From Tubulinosema ratisbonensis (taxonomy: Eukaryota; Microsporidia; Tubulinosematidae), in contig RCSS01000190.1 of NCBI GenBank assembly GCA_004000155.1, positions 1-19,871 of the forward strand: 19,871 nucleotides of DNA, given 5' to 3'. The notes under the pieces are model-generated. The model saw only the letters and a list, made by a program, of their open reading frames with translations, had not been told where the DNA came from and did not search any database. Position numbers and translations under genes: made by a program. This document shows positions 14,501 to 19,871 of this stretch, in pieces. Each line of letters begins with the position of its first letter. Positions within the stretch are counted from its first letter, which is position 1.

Positions 14501-16494
14501 GTTCATTTTTTCCGAATTAAAATATTTAAAATATCGATGTACAAAGCAAAAACTTTCGTAAAATAAAAAGGTTTAACAATTTTTATAAAGTATTTTATCG
14601 GATCTGTCTAGGCGATGGAGTTTTTAATTAAAATTTTCTCTTTGAAATAACAAAATGCCAATACTTTATTGGTTTTAAAAAGTAACTAATTAATTGCCTA
14701 AAATAATCGTCCTTTTTTAATTATTGTTATATTTATAACTTATCTATAGATAATTGATTTGGCACTTAAAAATTTATGTCTACCGAAAAGTATAGTTAGT
14801 ATTTCAAAGTCAAGGTTATTTCTCTCAATTTACTGTTAAATATTCAATTGAGAATAATTTTTGTTGCCTAAGAATGTAAATCTGTAAGATCTTTTGTTAT
14901 GCCTTTTATATAGATCATGAAACCCGCTCAAAAAAGAAACATGTGGTAAAATATGTTTTCACATAACTGGGTGTAGCGCAAGATACTGCGATTTTTACAA
15001 TTTCAACCTCGCCCTGTATATTCTATTAACATAAAAGCCTATCTTACCCTACAGAATTTGGTTATGAAATATTTTTTTATTTCTAGAATTCTCGTTTGTT
15101 GATTTTATATGGTACAAGCTATTTAAAAGGTCTATAAAATGGGATTATCATTATGTTATTATTGGAATAATAATATCATGAGGTGGTTTAAATCACCTAA
15201 GCATAAAATTTTATTGAAAGCATTGGTACTAGAGTATATTTTAATCTTTATAAGACACACATGGATTTTGTATTGATAAAACATTTTTAGTATCCTTTTT
15301 TAGTATTTATGAGACTGCACCAAAATTTTTTAACATAATAGAGTTATATCAAATACAAAACTTGAAACATTTCTCATAGCAACGCCGTAAGAAAACTCTT
15401 TGCTATCTATTAAATCTACTTTTGAAATCTCCAGATACTCTTTAAACTTATTGAAAGGTAAATTAAAATAAAAGAAAGGTAATATGAAAACAGAATTTTA
15501 GAATGTAAAACTATGGTATTATAGCACAAAAAAGTATATTAAAATAGAAAACATTCCTTTTAGATTTCAAATAAGCATAAATATTCAGATTATAAAATCA
15601 ATTTTTTTTAATTTAAACACTTTAGTATTTTACGATACAAGAATTTTATTAAAAGTTTTGACTAAAATTCAATTAATTGTACATTCAATCTATTTATTAA
15701 TATTCCTCTTTTATTTTTATTTTAATATTTTTTTAACTTATCGAAGTAATGGTCAAGTTATAAATTACCATTAAATATAATTTAATTTTCTTGGAATAGC
15801 ATTGAGTTCCTTTTTAAAAAGGTAAGTTATTTTTAAATGGTATTGTATATATTTATGCAAAATTCTGTAAATCAATAAATATTATTTTTGTAATATCGCA
15901 AGCGAATAAAATAGATAGTAATGTTTTAAATCAAAAATGTTAATTTGTGGTAAAACTCTCCCGATCAGTTTATCTTTCTTTTGTTAACGTCTTGATGTTC
16001 ACTTAAGATCCCCATTATTTTTTAGCTACCTAGTAATTATATGATTATTATTTAATTCTTTAACTTAAAGAAGTAATCTTTAATACAATATAATTTTCAC
16101 AAAACTAGAAATAAAGGTTTCGCTTTTTAAGTTATCTTAAAAAAAAATATTCATATAGATACAAACTAATTAAAAATTTATAATAAAGCTTTGTTTTTAA
16201 GTACTTAAAAATATTTATTACAAGTCGAGCTAAATTCTATTTCGTCAATAAAATTTTCAATTTAGTCTGTAAAATTTAAATATAATTGCTTTATAAGATT
16301 AGAAGTTTTATTAAGCCTTAAATATATAAATACAAAAACACCTTTGATACCGTCTTTATAAAAGTCAAATGCATATATAAATGAACTTTAAAATTGCATC
16401 GCCAAATACAAAAACAACTACGCCTAAAACGGATATAAATAAAATATTCTACTGTAAAACTGTTAAATAAAAAATGTTTTTGCAAATTTAAACA
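14501..16494. other. Long gene-free region with one SINE-like copy
   Basis: Two kilobases of AT-rich DNA between convergent genes. It contains SINE-like copy C (14857-15070) and a small inverted repeat AGGTG/CACCT (15181-15198). On the minus strand there is one 50-odd codon open stretch at about 15325-15490 with a balanced composition (FNKFKEYLEISKVDLIDSKE, then YGVAMRNVSSFVF), perhaps a gene remnant. Otherwise nothing is recognised. Confidence 0.5.
14857..15070 (-). mobile_element. SINE-like retroposon, copy C (old, diverged)
   Basis: Plus-strand landmarks follow the same order as copy A: TTTTTGTTGCCTAAGAATG, AAGATCTTTTGTTATGCC, GTGGTAAAATATGTTT, GTAGCGCAAGATACTGCGA, CCTCGCCCTGTAT, ATCTTACCCTACAGAATTTGGTTA. 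It covers the full repeat length but has many substitutions, a shortened A tail and no detectable target duplication, so it is older than copies A and B. Being outside any transposon, it shows the repeat spread independently of the Ty3 elements. Confidence 0.65.
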
Positions 16495-18489
16495 TTAACT
16501 AGAATTATTTATTCTTGGGAATATAAATTTTCTTACTTCGGAATTTATATTTGTTAAATTTTCTTCGTTTAAACAAAAAATTTGATAATCGTTATATTTT
16601 TTAAGCCCTCTAAATAAAGGACACGCGGGAAGATGAAATGACCTCAATTCAGAATAATCAAAACCACATTTTCTTAATTCATCTTTAAAAATAAATTTTC
16701 CTATTTTTGTTATTAAATGATATCCATAATGAATTTCTACTTCATTTATTATTTGTTCTTTTTTGTATTCTAAACAAATGTCTGCACTTATTAAACCAAT
16801 CAAGCATTTGTTTGTATCCATAAATTCACTGATCATAAAATGTTTGAGCATTTTGGGATATTGTAATCGTAAAAAACTTAAAAATGTTTTATAAATTAAT
16901 ACCTTTTTAACATCTTCGTTGGACATAAAATTAGATGCGAAAAAAGATATGTAAGCTTTAATTTCAAACACCATATAATTAATCAAATGGCAATCAAAAA
17001 AAGAAAAATTTGAAGGATTTTTATAGGTTTCCTTATATAATTTTTCAAAAAGCGGTCTTATAATTTGCAGTTTAAAAGTTATAAACGTAAAGAAAAGATG
17101 ATCTCTTTTTGAAATGTTAATATCCGTTCTTTTTTCTCTGATTATAGCTTCGATGAAAAACTTCAATTCAGGGAATAAAATTAATAAGATTTTGTTTTTA
17201 TCAAACCTAAAAAGCTCTAGTATCCATATAAGTTCTCTCTCCTTTTGAATTGAAGGGATTTTGTTAAAATAATAGTAATCATAATGAGTAAAATATTTTG
17301 CAAAAGATCCTGTAACCAAAGGATATATATTAGAAATAAAATTTGAATAAACATGGTTAAAGTCATCTATTGCTAATTCTAATTCATATTCAATATTGTC
17401 GATTCCTAATTGCAAAATATCTTGTTTGTTTCCTTTTTCTATTTCTTCATCAAAAAAATAATTTAATGTATTAAAATCTAAAATAAAGGTATTAAAGAAC
17501 CTGCTTATTTCTTCAATCGTTTCCAAATCTTTTGGTGTCTTATCTTTTACAAAAAAACTTTTTACTATAAAATCCTGTTTTGTTACAAATTTGTACAATT
17601 CTTCAAATCTTAAGTACAAAGCATTTTCTAGTATTTGAATCTCTTTAAATAAGATACTATATTCAAAATCGTAAAAAAGCATATTTGTCTCGGAGATTAC
17701 ATTGTGATCACCAAAAATAGAATGAGTTTTTTCAATTAAAGGTTTCAAGTGGTTGCATAAATATTCTGTGTAGTTCAAATTAATACATTTCATAACCATT
17801 GATAAATAGCCTTGTGTTGACCTATAATTATAATACTTTTCAGCATTCATGATACATTTTTCAGGAAATAAATATTTTGGACAAAAAACAAAAGTTAATC
17901 GTTTTTCATTTTTATTCTTTTTTGAGAAATCAGACTTGTTTGTAGTAATTTTATCCTTCGTTACTTTTTCTTCTTTTTTTTGTATATTATTTAGAGATTT
18001 TTCTAGATCATTTATAGTGACTTCTTTTGGGTTCTCTTTAATTGTTTTTAAAATAACTTTATTTTGAGAAGATGAATCATCCTCGCCATTTTGATTTTCA
18101 GAGGCAGTGTTTTCATTTTTTTCTTTAGACTCTGTGTTTCTTTTTTGATGAGAATTGGTTCTAGCTGCTTTTTCTTCTTTATTCAGATTGTTTTTTGAAG
18201 TTGTAGATTCTTCATTTTTTTGTGTTGATTGAGAATAACTCCAAGGGAAGCCAAATTTAAACAATGAAGATGTATAAGAAAAGAATTTGTATATCATACC
18301 AGCGGTTGCATACCCACTAGGATCTACTGCTTCTGAATTTTCCTCGAAAAAACTTTGTCCAGAATCATCACATGTATTTCTTAGTTCTGTACGAATTCTT
18401 TTTATTGGTGTTTCGTCATTTAGTGAATTATTAGTACTTTGTCTTTTTGTACAAATTAATATTTCAATGTAAATAACATATAGTTTCAT
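16495..18489 (-). CDS. Large hypothetical protein, possibly secreted, 664 aa
   Basis: The longest ORF of the window, uninterrupted, stop TAA. The start MKLYVIYIEILICTKRQS has a short hydrophobic run that may be a signal peptide, though the Glu inside it is unfavourable. Residues about 19-205 are polar and of low complexity, rich in Lys, Glu, Asn, Ser and Thr (for example SKNNLNKEEKAARTNSHQKR), interrupted by an aromatic patch at about 65-90 (MIYKFFSYTSSLFKFGFPW). Residues about 205-664 form a folded, helix-rich, aromatic domain with scattered Cys (RLTFVFCPKYLFPEKCIM; SFHLPACPLFRGLKKYN near the end). No family is recognised. An ISKRDHLFFTFITFKLQIIRPLF segment is faintly like the hydrophobic helix of the 391-aa protein, too weak to claim homology. 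It is probably a lineage-specific secreted or surface protein. Confidence 0.75.
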   Translation of the reverse strand: MKLYVIYIEILICTKRQSTNNSLNDETPIKRIRTELRNTCDDSGQSFFEENSEAVDPSGYATAGMIYKFFSYTSSLFKFGFPWSYSQSTQKNEESTTSKNNLNKEEKAARTNSHQKRNTESKEKNENTASENQNGEDDSSSQNKVILKTIKENPKEVTINDLEKSLNNIQKKEEKVTKDKITTNKSDFSKKNKNEKRLTFVFCPKYLFPEKCIMNAEKYYNYRSTQGYLSMVMKCINLNYTEYLCNHLKPLIEKTHSIFGDHNVISETNMLFYDFEYSILFKEIQILENALYLRFEELYKFVTKQDFIVKSFFVKDKTPKDLETIEEISRFFNTFILDFNTLNYFFDEEIEKGNKQDILQLGIDNIEYELELAIDDFNHVYSNFISNIYPLVTGSFAKYFTHYDYYYFNKIPSIQKERELIWILELFRFDKNKILLILFPELKFFIEAIIREKRTDINISKRDHLFFTFITFKLQIIRPLFEKLYKETYKNPSNFSFFDCHLINYMVFEIKAYISFFASNFMSNEDVKKVLIYKTFLSFLRLQYPKMLKHFMISEFMDTNKCLIGLISADICLEYKKEQIINEVEIHYGYHLITKIGKFIFKDELRKCGFDYSELRSFHLPACPLFRGLKKYNDYQIFCLNEENLTNINSEVRKFIFPRINNSS

Positions 18490-18494
18490 ATGAA

Positions 18495-18497
18495 GGG
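18495..18497 (-). promoter_or_regulatory. CCC start-site motif of the 664-codon gene
   Basis: The minus strand reads TTTTTTTAGCCCTTCATATG: CCC five bases before the ATG and the only C-rich site in the upstream stretch, in line with the motifs of beta-COP and the 391-codon gene. Confidence 0.6.
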
Positions 18498-19461
18498 CTA
18501 AAAAAATTTCTTTTTAATTACGATCTCTTATCGTTTTATCAAAAAAAATTTTATCATAAATTCATTAAGAATGAATTAAAATTTCACATACGAATTATAA
18601 TTTTATACAGCCGAAAGATTTATTAATTCAGTTATGTCAAATTTTCTATTATAAAAAAGACATACACAAATACGTAAGTTTGTTTAATAAATTTAAAATT
18701 AAATTAAAGATTTTGTTTGATTTAAAAATTAGCAAAAAAATCTATTAAAATTATCTGAGCTGAGTAATTTTTTTTAGCAAAACAAAAACTCGATATTCAA
18801 ATTTTTTTAAAAACATTATAGTAGAAATAAAGTAATAAATATGTAATTTAAGCACTAAAAATTATTATTAAAACTCATTGATAAAAGTTTTTAATCTAAA
18901 GGACACAATGTATTATTATACAAACTATGTGAGAAATTTTAAAAAAAGTAAAAAATACAATTAAAAAGCACACAAAAATTATTTATGTATCTTGATAAGA
19001 TTATAGCTGATAATATTAAATTTATCTTTATTATTTTTTAATTTGATATACTGATTAGATAAAATTTTTTAAAAGTAAAAAAAGGAAAATTTTAGTGATT
19101 GGTTCGAAACACAGAATGTATTTTGATTAACAAACAAAAGAAGAGGATTTTCTCCTTATATATTGAATAAAAACACTAGTGATTTATATGAATAGCCTTT
19201 ATAGAAACAAATGTTACAATGCATTTCAAGATTCCAAAAATATTAACTAAGAAAACATTTTTAAATTTTACAAAAAATTTAAGAATTTTTGCTTGAAATT
19301 ATGTTGTTTTTTGTAAATTTATAAATATCTTTTAAGATTGCTTTTCACAGAAAAGAGAAATAAGAGTAATTGTTCTATAGGTAAGATTTGTCTTTTATTT
19401 TTTGAACTTTCTGTATAATGAAAATTTTTTGAGTTTATCAACTTATCTTAAAAAATTGACC
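18498..19461. other. AT-rich spacer, no gene recognised
   Basis: About 960 bases between divergently oriented coding regions, presumably carrying the promoters of both. No RNA gene, repeat copy or credible ORF was found. A GGTTCGAAAC string at 19106 resembles a pol III B box, but no tRNA folds around it. Confidence 0.5.
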
Positions 19462-19871
19462 ATGAGATCTGAGATTTTCTGTTTATTCGTAGTTATTGCT
19501 TGTTCAGATGCAAATTATTTAGAAGTCACAGAAAAAAATACTAAAAAGGGAATCGGCTATTTTTTAATAACAAGAAAAACTTTAAATTCATATTCTGATT
19601 TACCATGTAATTTAGATAAAAAGTTAACCTCAACCATTTAAAGCACTTTTAAGAGAACTTTACAGTTAGCATTGGACAAAATTTCTAAGATGGTAAGAAA
19701 GGAGAACAAAATTTTTATGCATTTTGAGGTTTTACTTCTAAACGTGTTAATTTTAAAGAAATTTCACAATCTTTAGTTAAAAATATAAATTTCAAAATTA
19801 TCGTACTATTGTTTGGATAAAGAAATCTTTTTTACATCATTTTTTGTAAAAATATCAATGAAACTATAAAA
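19462..19871 (+). pseudogene. Decayed paralogue of the 391-aa secreted protein (runs off the window)
   Basis: ATG 19462 (preceded by GACC, a near match to the CCC motif) opens MRSEIFCLFVVIACSDANY, a good signal peptide. The frame meets TAA at 19639 but continues meaningfully beyond it: HFEVLLLNVLILKKFHN (about 19720-19770) aligns with residues 88-104 of the 391-aa protein at 10 of 17 positions. A TAG at 19774 follows. After a shift to another frame, INFKIIVLLF (about 19785-19817) lines up with INFLIYVFFF, residues 119-128, at the right distance. Signal peptide, order and spacing agree, so this is a duplicate inactivated by two stops and a frameshift. The rest lies past the window. Sequencing error is a less likely alternative, given three separate lesions. 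Confidence 0.72.

Noticed and set aside
17849..18472. 72- and 61-codon plus-strand ORFs
   Set aside because: Antisense shadows of the low-complexity part of the 664-codon gene.
19100..19125. GGTTCGAAAC as a tRNA T arm
   Set aside because: No acceptor stem, anticodon arm or D arm can be built around it.

Overview
The window looks like a microsporidian genome scaffold. It is very AT-rich, its protein genes have no introns and their proteins are short, and three of them carry a CCC triplet at or just before the ATG, a known microsporidian start-site signature. One gene is recognisable as a shortened beta subunit of the COPI coat. The assignment rests on these signs together; no rRNA or tRNA is present to confirm it.

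Positions 1 to about 8300 are a graveyard of transposable elements with no intact gene. Pieces of three different Ty3/gypsy (Metaviridae-type) LTR retrotransposons can be read: element 1 (+ strand, reverse transcriptase tail at 200-385 and RNase H at 1766-1988), element 2 (+ strand, gag zinc-finger remnant through integrase, 2006-6831) and element 3 (- strand, about 7090-8316). Element 2 was invaded twice. A Mutator-like (MULE) DNA transposon with 50-bp inverted repeats, a FLYWCH-like N-terminal domain and a 9-bp target duplication sits in its integrase at 4257-5932. A 225-bp A-tailed SINE-like element with an 11-bp target duplication sits at 6056-6280. A second copy of this SINE-like repeat lies inside element 3 (8011-8230), and a third, older copy lies at 14857-15070. 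All transposon reading frames are broken by stops and frameshifts, and several catalytic residues are lost.

Positions 8849 to 11704 hold three minus-strand genes: beta-COP (483 codons, lacking the C-terminal half of the usual protein), an unidentified helical protein of 240 codons, and an unidentified 80-codon ORF.

From 11705 to the right end the layout is loose: long AT-rich spacers, a cluster of hairpins that may be a structured RNA (12194-12297), and genes for putative secreted lineage-specific proteins. These are a 391-codon protein with a signal peptide (+), a 664-codon protein with a long charged low-complexity stretch (-), and, at the right edge, a decayed paralogue of the 391-codon protein (19462-19871, +). 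This arrangement suggests a fast-evolving secreted-protein locus next to repeat-rich DNA. Ambiguous bases (N) occur at 1988, 7060, 7062, 7065 and 7082, near repeat junctions.
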